From positions 1-30,696 of IMG/VR virus record IMGVR_UViG_3300042294_001965: a stretch of 30,696 nucleotides of DNA; one strand, 5' to 3'. The notes below the pieces were generated by a model. The model did no database searches, was not told the origin of the DNA, and saw nothing but the letters and a program-made list of their open reading frames with translations. The first letter of the stretch is position 1; each line of letters starts with the position of its first letter. Shown piece after piece: positions 1 through 7,116 of the stretch. A program made the translations under genes and the position numbers. This DNA is from a virus.

Positions 1-127
1 GGCAGAGCTTCCGGCTGCACGCTGGTCTGCATCTGAGCCGCCGCGGGCGGCGTCGGCACCGTCCGCCAGTCGTCGCGGTAGTCCTGCACCTCCTCGGCGG
101 TGATGGCGCCCATGAGGGCGTCGGGGA
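1..127. repeat. Terminal direct repeat, left copy (circular closure)
   Basis: The first 127 bases are identical to the last 127 bases of the window. A recT-type gene reads in frame through the joined ends, which means the molecule is circular or circularly permuted. A length of 127 equals a common maximum assembler k-mer, so this is more likely an assembly overlap than a biological terminal redundancy. Confidence 0.95.
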
Positions 128-722
128 ACTGGTCACGCATGGCGAAGCCGCGGGCACGCTGCTGCAGCATGCGTTGGGGGTAGGAGCTCCAGGGACCGCG
201 CTGGCCCCAGAGGCCGGCACGCTTGGCATCGGCGATGGTGAACTTCACCACCACGTCGGCCTGGTTCCGCCGGCCCACGGTCACGGTGGCGCCGAAGTCG
301 TCGCCGTCGCCACCCCACACCGTCGAGATGCCGGTGCACTCGGGGTGCCGCTTCACGCAGGCCACCAGGGCATCGCCATAGATTGTGATCTTGCCGCGGA
401 TGAAGGCCATGGCGTCGATGCACTCGGTGGGGGCCAGGCCGATGGCCATGCCCTTCTCGAGGGTGAACATGACCCTGGCGAGCTTGCTGCGGTTGGTCTC
501 GCAGCCGGCGAAGAACTCGGGCTTGAAGGCCCCGCCCTCGAGGTACATGACGGCGATGCGGTAGAGGCTGTCGAGGTTGTCGGCCTCGAGGCCACGCCGG
601 CCCAATGGCACCCTGGCCTTGGGTTCTGCCACCACCATGGCGGCCTGTTGCGGTTGCGGTTGCGGTTGCGTCGGCGGATTGGGCCGCGCGTCGGCCATGA
701 TGGCGTCGATGTCATCGCTCAC
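1..722 (-). CDS. RecT-like single-strand annealing protein, N-terminal part (continues at 30569)
   Basis: This is the 5' part of a gene that runs off the left edge and continues at 30569-30440. The whole protein is 283 aa (852 nt through the join, no stop or frameshift). I place the start at the GTG at 722-720, because GGAG lies 9 bases upstream. The N-terminus has a PQ-repeat linker, then a conserved core with LEKGMAIGL-P, an IRGK-ITIYGDAL segment, and FP-DALMGAITAEEV near the end. These resemble phage RecT-family proteins, which coat single-stranded DNA and anneal complementary strands. It follows a RecE-like exonuclease by about 25 bases, the standard RecE/RecT pairing for phage recombination. 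The tail is Pro/Ala/Gln-rich and probably disordered. Family assignment is from motifs and context only. Confidence 0.85.
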   Translation of the reverse strand, partial: MSDDIDAIMADARPNPPTQPQPQPQQAAMVVAEPKARVPLGRRGLEADNLDSLYRIAVMYLEGGAFKPEFFAGCETNRSKLARVMFTLEKGMAIGLAPTECIDAMAFIRGKITIYGDALVACVKRHPECTGISTVWGGDGDDFGATVTVGRRNQADVVVKFTIADAKRAGLWGQRGPWSSYPQRMLQQRARGFAMRDQFPDALMGAITAEEVQDYRDDWRTVPTPPAAAQMQTSVQPEAL

Positions 723-746
723 TTGGGATCTCCTACGGGGTTGGGG

Positions 747-1589
747 TTAGATGCCGGCCACGTCGGCGGCACCAGAGAAGGCCCAGCCGGGCAGCTCGAG
801 CAGCTGCACCTGGCCGTCCTGCTGGATAGAAGTATACTCGCCAGATTCGACGCAGGCGGCCCACTGCCGCAGTATCTGCGAGTTGATGGCGTCGGCCTGC
901 TCGAGGGCCTGGTGGTCCAGCTCGTAGAGGCAGCAGCTGTAGGGTGCGCTGCTCTCGAGCACGGCGAAGACGAAGGGCAGCAGCTCGCCGGTGGTCGCGG
1001 CCACGGCGCGGCGGTACCACGCCGCTTGCATGTGGTACCCGTAGGCGGCCACGGCCCTGGTGAAGGCGAAGCTGCCGGCGGCCCTGGCGGTCTTCACGTC
1101 GAGCACCAGGTGGTGGTGGATGAGGCGGTCCACCCGCGCCTTGCACCGCAGGCCGCTCTCGGCGTCGGTCCACACCAAGACCAGCTCGCTGCTGCCATCG
1201 GCGGCCAGCAGGTCCCGCATGGTCTGGTGCCGCCGGCAGGCCTCCACCATGCCTTGGGCGGCCTGGTAGGTCTCCACATCGACGATGATGGCGCCGGCCG
1301 GAAGGCCCGCGGTCCACGCGGCCTTGGCCTCCTTGGCGGCCTTGGTCCGCAGATCGCCGAAGTCGGGGGCCACCACCACCCGATCAAGCTTCGCCGGCTC
1401 GAGGAGCATGGCATGGGTGATCGTCCCGAGCTCCTTGGCGGCCGAGCTCTCGGACACGCCGCTCATGGCGAGCTTCATGTGCTGCATGCTGGTGCGGCCG
1501 GCCTTGATGCTCGAGGCGTTCACGTAGGGCAGGGCCCGGTAGGCTTCCTCGGTCATGGCGGCGTAGATGCCATCGGCAATGTCGTTCAC
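747..1589 (-). CDS. RecE-like PD-(D/E)XK exonuclease
   Basis: This 280-aa protein probably digests double-stranded DNA ends to give the single strands used by the neighbouring RecT-like protein. Visible motifs fit the RecE/lambda-exonuclease fold: GTITHAMLLEP at residues 55-65, ARVD at 151-154, the metal-binding LDVKT at 163-167 (D164, K166), and YGYHMQAAWYR at 183-193, which supplies the conserved Gln and Tyr. It is the length of the C-terminal nuclease domain of RecE and lacks the long N-terminal region of E. coli RecE. The start is a GTG in a GTGA overlap with the upstream gene's stop, so translation is probably coupled. Catalytic residues look intact. Confidence 0.88.
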   Translation of the reverse strand: MNDIADGIYAAMTEEAYRALPYVNASSIKAGRTSMQHMKLAMSGVSESSAAKELGTITHAMLLEPAKLDRVVVAPDFGDLRTKAAKEAKAAWTAGLPAGAIIVDVETYQAAQGMVEACRRHQTMRDLLAADGSSELVLVWTDAESGLRCKARVDRLIHHHLVLDVKTARAAGSFAFTRAVAAYGYHMQAAWYRRAVAATTGELLPFVFAVLESSAPYSCCLYELDHQALEQADAINSQILRQWAACVESGEYTSIQQDGQVQLLELPGWAFSGAADVAGI

Positions 1590-1930
1590 TGGTTGGTCTC
1601 CTTGATGAGGTGCTGCAGGTTGAGGTGGTGAGCGAGGCGGACGGTGAGGCGTTCGAGGCGGTCGAGCCGCTCGAGGGCGGCGCCGTCGAACAGCTGCGGC
1701 TCGGGCTTGGTCTTGGCCGCGGCCCGCTCGATCTCGAGGTGCCGGCGAAGGGTGAATCCCTCAGCCTCGGCGATGCTGTGGATGCTGCGGTCGCTGATCG
1801 GGAAGCCCAGCGCGGCCTCGGCGGCCTTCGCCACGGCCGGGGCGTACTCAGCCTTGAGCAGCTCGACGTTCTCACGCAGCCAGTTGGTGAGCAGCAGCAG
1901 GTTCTTGATGGTGAGGTGCCGGGAGGCCAT
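1586..1930 (-). CDS. Hypothetical early protein (114 aa)
   Basis: I do not recognise this protein. It is mostly helical and charged. A central stretch (about residues 35-65, ending IHSIAEAEGFTLRR) could be a DNA-binding helix-turn-helix, and the C-terminus is a Leu-rich amphipathic helix that might mediate oligomers. The ATG at 1930 is preferred over longer in-frame extensions because it forms a TGATG junction with the upstream gene. Its own stop overlaps the recE-like start. Position between small early genes and the RecE/RecT pair suggests an accessory or regulatory role in recombination; this is inference only. Confidence 0.7.
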   Translation of the reverse strand: MASRHLTIKNLLLLTNWLRENVELLKAEYAPAVAKAAEAALGFPISDRSIHSIAEAEGFTLRRHLEIERAAAKTKPEPQLFDGAALERLDRLERLTVRLAHHLNLQHLIKETNQ

Positions 1931-2343
1931 CACGCGCCTCCCTTCGCCAGGTCGATGGCGGTGAGGATGCGATCCGCGGCCTGCTTCATCGTCCGCCACG
2001 TCTCGACGCTGGCGGCCCAACGCCGGCGGGCCTCGAGGATCTTGGGCTCGTCCTTGGTCGCCATGGCGGCCAGGTACTGCTGCCAGCAGAGCTCGGTGCG
2101 GTTGTCGAGCTGGGTGGCCATCTCCTCGACCACCCGCAGGCCGGCACGCAGGCCGGCGAGGTAGTCGGTGGAGCCGGTCTTGGTGCTGCCGTACCCGCGG
2201 CGGTCGGGCACGCGCCGTGGCAGCAGGTCGGCCGGGCAGCCGCCGTCGAAGGCGTCGTCACACTCGACGCTGGCGGCCATCACGTCCGCCATCAGGCGGC
2301 GGTCTGCTGCGGGGTTCTTGCCGGTGAGGATCACGTCTTCCAT
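1930..2343 (-). CDS. Hypothetical early protein (137 aa)
   Basis: Unrecognised soluble protein. The N-terminal third is Asp/Cys-containing (ECDDAFDGGCPADLL), and the middle and C-terminal parts are helical (GLRAGLRVVEEMATQLDNR and onwards), ending in Ala/Arg-rich helices. The ATG is preceded by AGGAGACTGACCG, a good ribosome binding site. The stop shares one base with the next ATG (TGATG). It belongs to the early operon leading into RecE/RecT. No function is proposed. Confidence 0.72.
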   Translation of the reverse strand: MEDVILTGKNPAADRRLMADVMAASVECDDAFDGGCPADLLPRRVPDRRGYGSTKTGSTDYLAGLRAGLRVVEEMATQLDNRTELCWQQYLAAMATKDEPKILEARRRWAASVETWRTMKQAADRILTAIDLAKGGA

Positions 2344-2434
2344 CGGTCAGTCTCCTGGTGCCGGTGCCCACTGGCCGGCGGGTCTGGTTGGGCGAATCGC
2401 CGATGCTGGGTGTCCCCAGCCGCGGCGGTGACGA

Positions 2435-2632
2435 TCAGAGGCAGAGGCGGTCGAGGTCGGTCTCGAGGCGTTGGCCGGTGAGGCCGTCACCGGTCGAGAT
2501 CTCGTAGACGGCCAGCTTGTTGCCGGCCACATCCTCGATGAACTCCACCAGCTTGACGTTCACCCAGCGCTTCGTGACCAGGTCGAAGGCGGTGCGGAAC
2601 AGGCTTTCCTTGGTGCGGGTCGTGTCGGCCAT
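2435..2632 (-). CDS. Hypothetical small early protein (65 aa)
   Basis: A small acidic/basic mixed protein with no motif I can name; the middle VEFIEDVAGNKLAVYEI looks like a beta-hairpin. A good ribosome binding site (CAGGAGATCGCC) precedes the ATG. About 90 bases follow before the next gene, containing two short hairpins (CTGGG-GACA-CCCAG and GGCGA-T-TCGCC on the minus strand) but no credible ORF. Small proteins of this type are common at the head of phage early operons, where some act on host targets; nothing here shows that. Confidence 0.62.
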   Translation of the reverse strand: MADTTRTKESLFRTAFDLVTKRWVNVKLVEFIEDVAGNKLAVYEISTGDGLTGQRLETDLDRLCL

Positions 2633-2723
2633 GGCGATCTCCTGCAGGGTGCTCGGCCCATTACCGGGGCCGTGTCGGTGAATGCCTCCTCATCGGCTTT
2701 CGCCGGTGGGGGGCTTGAGGTGA

Positions 2724-2906
2724 TCAGCACATTTCGTTGATCAGGGCGATCAGGTCCCACTTGGTGAAGACCTTGTGGCCGTATCCGGTGCAGCTCATGG
2801 TCCACTTCTGGCCGTTGGCGAGCTTGTCCAGACAGGCGTTCAGCTGCTCGGCGGTGAAGAAGCCAACATGCTGGCCGTCAGAGTTGCGAACGTGGTAGGT
2901 CTTCAT
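2724..2906 (-). CDS. Hypothetical small protein (60 aa), first gene of the early operon
   Basis: I start this gene at the ATG at 2906 and not at the in-frame upstream start at 2945, because AGGAG sits about 10 bases upstream of 2906 and the extension lies in the hairpin leader. The protein has two Cys, an aromatic/basic centre (KWTMSCTGYGHKVFTKWDL) and a short helical end. Function is unknown. It is the first gene after the palindrome and hairpin of the 2907-3097 gap, so it is probably among the earliest expressed phage genes. Confidence 0.65.
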   Translation of the reverse strand: MKTYHVRNSDGQHVGFFTAEQLNACLDKLANGQKWTMSCTGYGHKVFTKWDLIALINEMC

Positions 2907-2937
2907 CGGCTTCACTCCTGCGGGGTTTGGTTCTGCC

Positions 2938-2953
2938 AGCCGCACACGCGGCT
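2938..2953 (-). promoter_or_regulatory. Leader hairpin AGCCGC-loop-GCGGCT
   Basis: A perfect 6-bp stem with a 4-base loop (GTGT on the transcribed strand) lies 31 bases upstream of the 60-aa gene and just before its ribosome binding site. Similar GCGGC/GCCGC stems occur upstream of several other genes in this genome. There is no U-tract, so it is unlikely to be an intrinsic terminator; mRNA protection or translational control is possible. Confidence 0.5.
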
Positions 2954-2962
2954 GACACGTTC

Positions 2963-2978
2963 AGTATAGATCTATACT
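2963..2978. promoter_or_regulatory. 16-bp perfect palindrome, candidate operator/promoter
   Basis: AGTATAGATCTATACT is a perfect palindrome in an otherwise GC-rich gap and lies about 57 bases upstream of the first early gene. It contains TATACT and TATAGA, either of which could act as a -10 element, although I see no good -35. A near-match with the same spacing occurs at 23717-23732. A dimeric repressor or activator site overlapping a promoter is the simplest reading. Confidence 0.55.
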
Positions 2979-3073
2979 CGGCCGTTTGTGCTGCCACGCT
3001 TGAGGATTCGGAGCAGATTCTGCAAATCGTCAGCAGGACCCGAACGGCCCGGTAGGGTGCGGTTCGGATCTCA

Positions 3074-3097
3074 GGCCGCCAGACCGCCAGGCCGCCA
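3074..3097. repeat. Three tandem 8-bp units just after the structural operon
   Basis: Three consecutive octamers on the plus strand read GGCCGCCA, GACCGCCA, GGCCGCCA. They start immediately beyond the stop of the last structural gene (3098). The remainder of the 2907-3097 gap holds only the palindrome and hairpin listed separately. Function unknown; possibly low-complexity GC sequence. Confidence 0.5.
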
Positions 3098-3385
3098 TCA
3101 CCAATGGTTCGACGGGCAGCCCTCGCCGGTGCACGTCACCTTGCCCGCCGGCTTCCACGCGCCGCTGCCGCCGACCCGCCACTGCACCAGGCAGCCACAC
3201 GTCGCGCCGTGATCCTCGAGGGGAGGGCCGCAGAAGGCCGCCTGCAGGTCCGTGCCACGGACCCGCACGATCACCCGGCTCGGGCAGGCCCCGCACACGC
3301 TGGCCCGCCTGGCGGCTTCCTCGGCCGTCGCCGGCGAGCAGCTCGCCCACCGTGCAGCTCCTGCTATCGCCGTCCATGCGTTCAT
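3098..3385 (-). CDS. Cys-rich small protein, probable zinc ribbon (95 aa)
   Basis: The ATG at 3385 overlaps the stop of the upstream gene (ATGA). After an Ala-rich N-terminal helix the protein carries C-x2-C (VCGACP), FCGPP, TCGC, a further Cys and a C-terminal CPSNHW. The order Cys pair, later CxC-type site, then CP-x-x-W at the end resembles small phage zinc-ribbon proteins (DUF6171-like) as I remember them. It closes the structural operon and probably belongs with the tail-tip genes, though a regulatory role is possible. The longer same-frame ORF starting near 3622 is an out-of-frame overlap with the neighbouring gene and was not used. Confidence 0.6.
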   Translation of the reverse strand: MNAWTAIAGAARWASCSPATAEEAARRASVCGACPSRVIVRVRGTDLQAAFCGPPLEDHGATCGCLVQWRVGGSGAWKPAGKVTCTGEGCPSNHW

Positions 3386-4326
3386 TCGATGACCTCGAGC
3401 TGGGATCTGTCGCCGCAGTTGGAGCACCCGCCGCCGGTGAGCTCGGTGGGCCCGCCTCCACCGCACGGGCAAAACTCGCGCGTCCAGGTGCTCTCGAGGT
3501 TGGCGGTGTAGTCGGTCACGCTGACGTTGGGGAACCGACCAGGCAGCGCCTCGGTGACGGTTGACCAGGTGAATCGACCACCACTGCAGGCATCCTCGTA
3601 CCGGTATTGGTCGCTCGTCCATCGGTCGTACCTGGTGCTCGAGGCGCAGGGGGTGGTGCCGGGAATCAGGAGCGGGCCCGTCCTGGTGCCACTCACGTCG
3701 GCGTTGCCGCCCGCGGCACCGATGGGATAGAGGAACGGTGCCGCGGGCACCACGGGACGCAGCAGCTCGACCACCACGGGCCGCTGGTTGCCGGCTTGGT
3801 TGACCACGGGCAGGAGATCCGAGGTAGCCGGTCCTTGCGGGATCAGCACCTCACCCGCCGCGGCCAGCTCGAAGATGCTGTCACCGTCCGCCGTCGTGGT
3901 CTGGAAGGTCGCGCCCTCGAGCCGCATGGTGCCGCCGATGAGCCTGGCGATCTGGTTTTCGGTGCCGGCTGGATCAGAGCTCACGCAGTAGTCGGCCGTC
4001 GCCGTCATGGCGAACTGTGCCGCCTGCACCAGCTCGTTCACCAGTCGCTGCCGGCCATTCTCATCACGGATAATCACGTTGGCTTGCCTGAATCTGTACA
4101 GGCTTCGCCAAGAGCTCGTCACCCGCATCCGATATCCGCGGTTCTGGGGGCAGTCGCCGAACGCCATGAGCCCGCCGGCATCGCAGCGCACGTAGGGAGT
4201 CGGCAGGCACGGCGCCTCGGCAGGGCAGCACACGCCGCCGCAGCAGCAGGGTGCGCCGTTGGCGTCGGTGACCAGCTGCCTGGCCACTACGCCCAGCTGC
4301 CGGTCTCGCATGATGAGCTTCGGCAT
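3382..4326 (-). CDS. Cys-rich tail/appendage protein (314 aa)
   Basis: A probable virion protein at the far end of the tail operon. The N-terminus (MPKLIMRDRQLGVVARQLV) leads into a dense Cys cluster at about residues 27-40 (CCCGGVCC), with more Cys at 48 and 59, and the C-terminus carries CPCGGGG and CSNCGD. The centre is beta-rich. Such paired Cys clusters suggest metal binding or disulfide stabilisation of an extracellular appendage. I do not recognise the family. TGATG overlap with the preceding gene and ATGA overlap with the next show it is part of the operon. Confidence 0.65.
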   Translation of the reverse strand: MPKLIMRDRQLGVVARQLVTDANGAPCCCGGVCCPAEAPCLPTPYVRCDAGGLMAFGDCPQNRGYRMRVTSSWRSLYRFRQANVIIRDENGRQRLVNELVQAAQFAMTATADYCVSSDPAGTENQIARLIGGTMRLEGATFQTTTADGDSIFELAAAGEVLIPQGPATSDLLPVVNQAGNQRPVVVELLRPVVPAAPFLYPIGAAGGNADVSGTRTGPLLIPGTTPCASSTRYDRWTSDQYRYEDACSGGRFTWSTVTEALPGRFPNVSVTDYTANLESTWTREFCPCGGGGPTELTGGGCSNCGDRSQLEVIE

Positions 4327-5243
4327 CAGTTGAGGCCGTCAGCTCCGCGGCCGATGGCGTTGCGCGTCGTGATCGTCAGCAGCTTGCTCGGGATGATCAC
4401 GCAGCTCGGCGCGTCCTCCACCAGGGTGACGGTCAGAGGCCGCTGCAGCCTCGAGAAGTCGATGGTGCCGCCCAGGGCGAGCAGGTTGGTGATGCCCGCG
4501 GTGGGCACATCAGGGTTGCCGCAGTTGAGCACCACCAGCTGGCCGCCGGTCACCGTCACCGCCGCCAGGTTGCGGCTGCCGGCGTCCACCGTCACGTTGC
4601 CGCCAGCCACCGTCAGTCCCTCGGTGCGGCTGCCGGCCGTCACCGTCGTGCCCTGGATCCCACGCTTGATGAGGTGCTGGCCGCCCGTGATGGTCAGCGC
4701 GTGAATGTCGTTTGTGCCGCCGCTGTTGACCACGTCGATGGTGCCGACGCCGCCGGTGAATACCCACCGATAGTTGGCCGTGCTGCCGACGTTCTGGGAC
4801 ACGAACACTCGGCCGGCCTGCAGCTCGAGGCGCCGCACCGAGCAGGTGCCCGTCACGTACATGTTGCCGCCGCCGTTCACCTGCAGGTAGTGCACCTCGT
4901 CGTTGGCCGAGGCGTTCTCCGCGGTGTAGTACACGGCGCCGCCGCTGGCCTCGTAGCGCACCCGAGGCAGCTGGGTGGTCTGGGAAAAGAGGCTGTTGCG
5001 GGTCTGGAAGGCCATGCTGCCCGAGCTGCCGCCAATGGTGCCCGAGAAGCCGGCCGTGATGTCCAGAGACTTGATGCCGTTGGTCAGGGCCGTCCAGCTG
5101 ATATCCGAGGTCACGGCCTGCGAGCCGTTCTGGATGAAGAGCTCGGCATCATCGACGATGCCGGAGCCGGCGGCGCCGGCCAGGGTCTTCCAGTTGCCGC
5201 TTGCAAGTGAGGTGGCGCCGGTGTTCAGAATCTCGTTGGCCAT
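4326..5243 (-). CDS. Beta-rich tail appendage protein (305 aa)
   Basis: Starts MANEILNTGATSL and continues with repeated Gly/Thr/Val-rich turns (TITGG, LTVAGG, VTVDAG, VTVTGG) between about residues 180 and 240 that look like rungs of a beta-helix or beta-solenoid. This fold is common in phage tail spikes and receptor-binding proteins, but no catalytic site is evident. AAGGA lies 8 bases upstream of the ATG, and a TACACT hexamer lies about 30 bases upstream. It follows a 94-aa ORF and precedes the Cys-rich protein. Receptor binding or virion decoration is inferred. Confidence 0.62.
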   Translation of the reverse strand: MANEILNTGATSLASGNWKTLAGAAGSGIVDDAELFIQNGSQAVTSDISWTALTNGIKSLDITAGFSGTIGGSSGSMAFQTRNSLFSQTTQLPRVRYEASGGAVYYTAENASANDEVHYLQVNGGGNMYVTGTCSVRRLELQAGRVFVSQNVGSTANYRWVFTGGVGTIDVVNSGGTNDIHALTITGGQHLIKRGIQGTTVTAGSRTEGLTVAGGNVTVDAGSRNLAAVTVTGGQLVVLNCGNPDVPTAGITNLLALGGTIDFSRLQRPLTVTLVEDAPSCVIIPSKLLTITTRNAIGRGADGLN

Positions 5244-5265
5244 GGGTCAGGTCCTTGGGTGGTCG

Positions 5266-5276
5266 TGTCAGTGTAC
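5266..5276 (-). promoter_or_regulatory. TACACT promoter-like motif before appendage gene
   Basis: In the short gap between two tail genes the minus strand reads GGGTACACTGAC. The hexamer TACACT matches the -10 consensus at 4 of 6 bases, and the following gene starts about 25 bases beyond it with its own ribosome binding site. The same GGTAYACTGA string occurs in the capsid leader at 15904-15913. No clear -35 is visible. Confidence 0.3.
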
Positions 5277-5281
5277 CCGCA

Positions 5282-5566
5282 TCACGGGCGCGTCTCGGCC
5301 TCGAGCAGCAGCCACAGGTAGTCGCGGATGGTCGTTCGGGTGAAGGTGTCGAGCACCATGGGAATGTCATCTTTGTAGTAGTCGGGAATCGAGATGTAGT
5401 TGGTGTGAACCGGCTTCCACTCCGGATCCACGCTCGCCTCGAGCTGCGCGAAGGTGTGGCAAGTCACGGTATCGGCCACGGTGTCGATGGCGATGATGGC
5501 CGGAAGGTCGCCGGCGTTGGCGGCTCGATGGGTGGCGATGGCGGTGAGGATGGCCGTGCTGTTCAT
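5282..5566 (-). CDS. Hypothetical tail-region protein (94 aa)
   Basis: Small acidic protein starting MNSTAILTAIATHRAANAG, with helices at both ends and an aromatic middle (NYISIPDYYKDDIP). The start is one base beyond the stop of the preceding 372-aa gene (TGACATG). Not recognised. Position among fibre genes suggests a minor virion component, a chaperone for the neighbouring fibre or a small assembly factor. Confidence 0.6.
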   Translation of the reverse strand: MNSTAILTAIATHRAANAGDLPAIIAIDTVADTVTCHTFAQLEASVDPEWKPVHTNYISIPDYYKDDIPMVLDTFTRTTIRDYLWLLLEAETRP

Positions 5567-5567
5567 G

Positions 5568-6686
5568 TCACACCCTTGGGTCCAGCACCCTGCGCACCAT
5601 CAGCAGGATGGCATACTGGCTCAGGCCCAGAGTCTTGTTGCCGGTCTGCCAGGCGTTGCCGCTGGTGGCGATGGTGGCCTGCAGCTTGGTCCCCCATGGC
5701 ATGCCCACCGTTGGGTCTGGCGAACTGGCGAAGTTGGCCGTGCCGATCTGCCCAGGTGCTGAACTGTTGGCCGAGAAGGTCATGACGGCGCGGTAGCTGT
5801 TGCCCACCCGCATGCGGAACGGTCGCTCGAAGTAGCAGAAGAGCAGGGCGCGGTTGTCGGCCGTCACAGCTTGGGTGTAGAGAGGCGAGGAGTTTGGAGC
5901 TTGATTGCCGCCGAAGATCTCCACTCCGCTCCAGCTGGCGGCAGAGCCCACGCTCATGCCGAATATCTCCATGTCTGTCTCAAAGTTGTCGATGTAGATG
6001 CCGCGCTTCAGGGTGTTGCTTCCGGGCGTTCCGCCGCCGGCGTTCTGCATTCCCATCCAAGTGCCATCGGAGAACTTGAGCAGCATGACGTGGCCGCCGT
6101 TGATCAGCGTCCCAGCCGTGGCGAATCCGTTGGTGGTGTTGACGGGGCACCAGAATCGAGCCTCACCCGTGGCCAAGGTGGCCGCGAGTCCGCCGGTGTT
6201 GTCGAAGACCCGGTAGTAGTTGGTCGCGTTGCCCGCCGGATCACCCACGACGATGAAGTACATCGTGTTGATCGTCAGTTGCTGCGGCGTCGTGAGCACC
6301 ACGCGGTTCCACGACGAGGCCACTGGCGTGCTCGACTCGCTCGTGACCAATGTTCCGGGCAGCAGCGCGTTGCTGGCGTTCGAGGTTCGCAGCTCGACGG
6401 TCAAGGCACCGGTGGGGCTGCCGGTGTTGGCACCCGTGGCGTACCAGATCTCGGTGAGCACGCGGGTTTGCGGCACCATGAATCTGAGGGCCCTGAGGGT
6501 GCCGCTCACGCCGAAGGAGTACGCAGTGGTGAGCACGGTGGGCGTCGTGCTGCCCGTGCTGTAACTGCCGATCACGTTGCCTTGGTGCGGGTTGGCGTAC
6601 AGGTTGTGAGGCGGTGGGATGCGGCCACGCCGGAGGAAAAGCCCGGTGTTGGTGCGGCCGTTGACCTCGAAGTACCCGCGGTTCAT
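5568..6686 (-). CDS. Putative tail fibre/appendage protein (372 aa)
   Basis: Mostly beta-structured and rich in Thr, Ser, Asn and Gly, with an N-terminal segment containing RTNTGLFLRRGRIPPP that may be an attachment peptide. Two central stretches (about residues 45-165 and 225-340) look like jelly-roll or carbohydrate-binding domains; the first resembles a beta-sandwich found in secreted and phage proteins (TPQQLTINTMYFIVVG). No enzyme motif is visible. It sits in the distal tail block between a 139-aa and a 94-aa ORF. Host-surface recognition is inferred from composition and context. Confidence 0.62.
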   Translation of the reverse strand: MNRGYFEVNGRTNTGLFLRRGRIPPPHNLYANPHQGNVIGSYSTGSTTPTVLTTAYSFGVSGTLRALRFMVPQTRVLTEIWYATGANTGSPTGALTVELRTSNASNALLPGTLVTSESSTPVASSWNRVVLTTPQQLTINTMYFIVVGDPAGNATNYYRVFDNTGGLAATLATGEARFWCPVNTTNGFATAGTLINGGHVMLLKFSDGTWMGMQNAGGGTPGSNTLKRGIYIDNFETDMEIFGMSVGSAASWSGVEIFGGNQAPNSSPLYTQAVTADNRALLFCYFERPFRMRVGNSYRAVMTFSANSSAPGQIGTANFASSPDPTVGMPWGTKLQATIATSGNAWQTGNKTLGLSQYAILLMVRRVLDPRV

Positions 6687-6687
6687 G

Positions 6688-7107
6688 TCAGAAGTCCACG
6701 GCGATGCTGGTGACGTTCCAAACCTCGGACGCGTTGGTGTTCACCTCGACCACGTCGCCCGAGGCCAAGGGCATGCCCTCCATGCCATTGACCAGAGTCA
6801 TCAGGGGCGCGAGGTGCTGAACCTCGGCCGATGGAACCGTGCCCGAGGCCGTGATGGCCGTGGTGGGCACCTCGCCCAGCAGCCGCCTGGTTCCGCCGCT
6901 GGGGGTGAGCCAAAACCGGATCATGCCGGCCACCGTCGTGCCCGTGGCCTTGCAGTTGGCGCCGACGTACATGCCTCCATTCGTGCCGGCGGTGTACAGG
7001 GTGGTCAGTTGGTTGGGCGCGGTCAGAGACGTGCTGCCCGTGCCGGTGGTCGCCACCGTGTTGGTCTTGCTGGTGAGGCCGAAGATCGGCGAGGTGTTCG
7101 CTGGCAT
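6688..7107 (-). CDS. Hypothetical tail-region protein (139 aa)
   Basis: A beta-rich, Thr/Gly/Ala-rich protein beginning MPANTSPIFGLTSKTN. Its ATG follows AAGGACACACC, a good ribosome binding site, 9 bases after the collagen-like fibre gene. Composition and position suggest a small virion or fibre-associated protein, perhaps a jelly-roll module; the C-terminus (GDVVEVNTNASEVWNVTSI) ends in alternating beta-like residues. No family recognised. Confidence 0.62.
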   Translation of the reverse strand: MPANTSPIFGLTSKTNTVATTGTGSTSLTAPNQLTTLYTAGTNGGMYVGANCKATGTTVAGMIRFWLTPSGGTRRLLGEVPTTAITASGTVPSAEVQHLAPLMTLVNGMEGMPLASGDVVEVNTNASEVWNVTSIAVDF

Positions 7108-7116
7108 GGTGTGTCC

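Noticed and set aside
1-127. Biological terminal redundancy (direct terminal repeat)
   Set aside because: The length is 127, a standard assembler k-mer, and the gene runs continuously through the join; a true short terminal repeat cannot be fully excluded without read data.
174-1631. Plus-strand ORF of 485 codons opposite recT/recE
   Set aside because: Shadow of the RecT- and RecE-like genes, whose motifs are on the minus strand.
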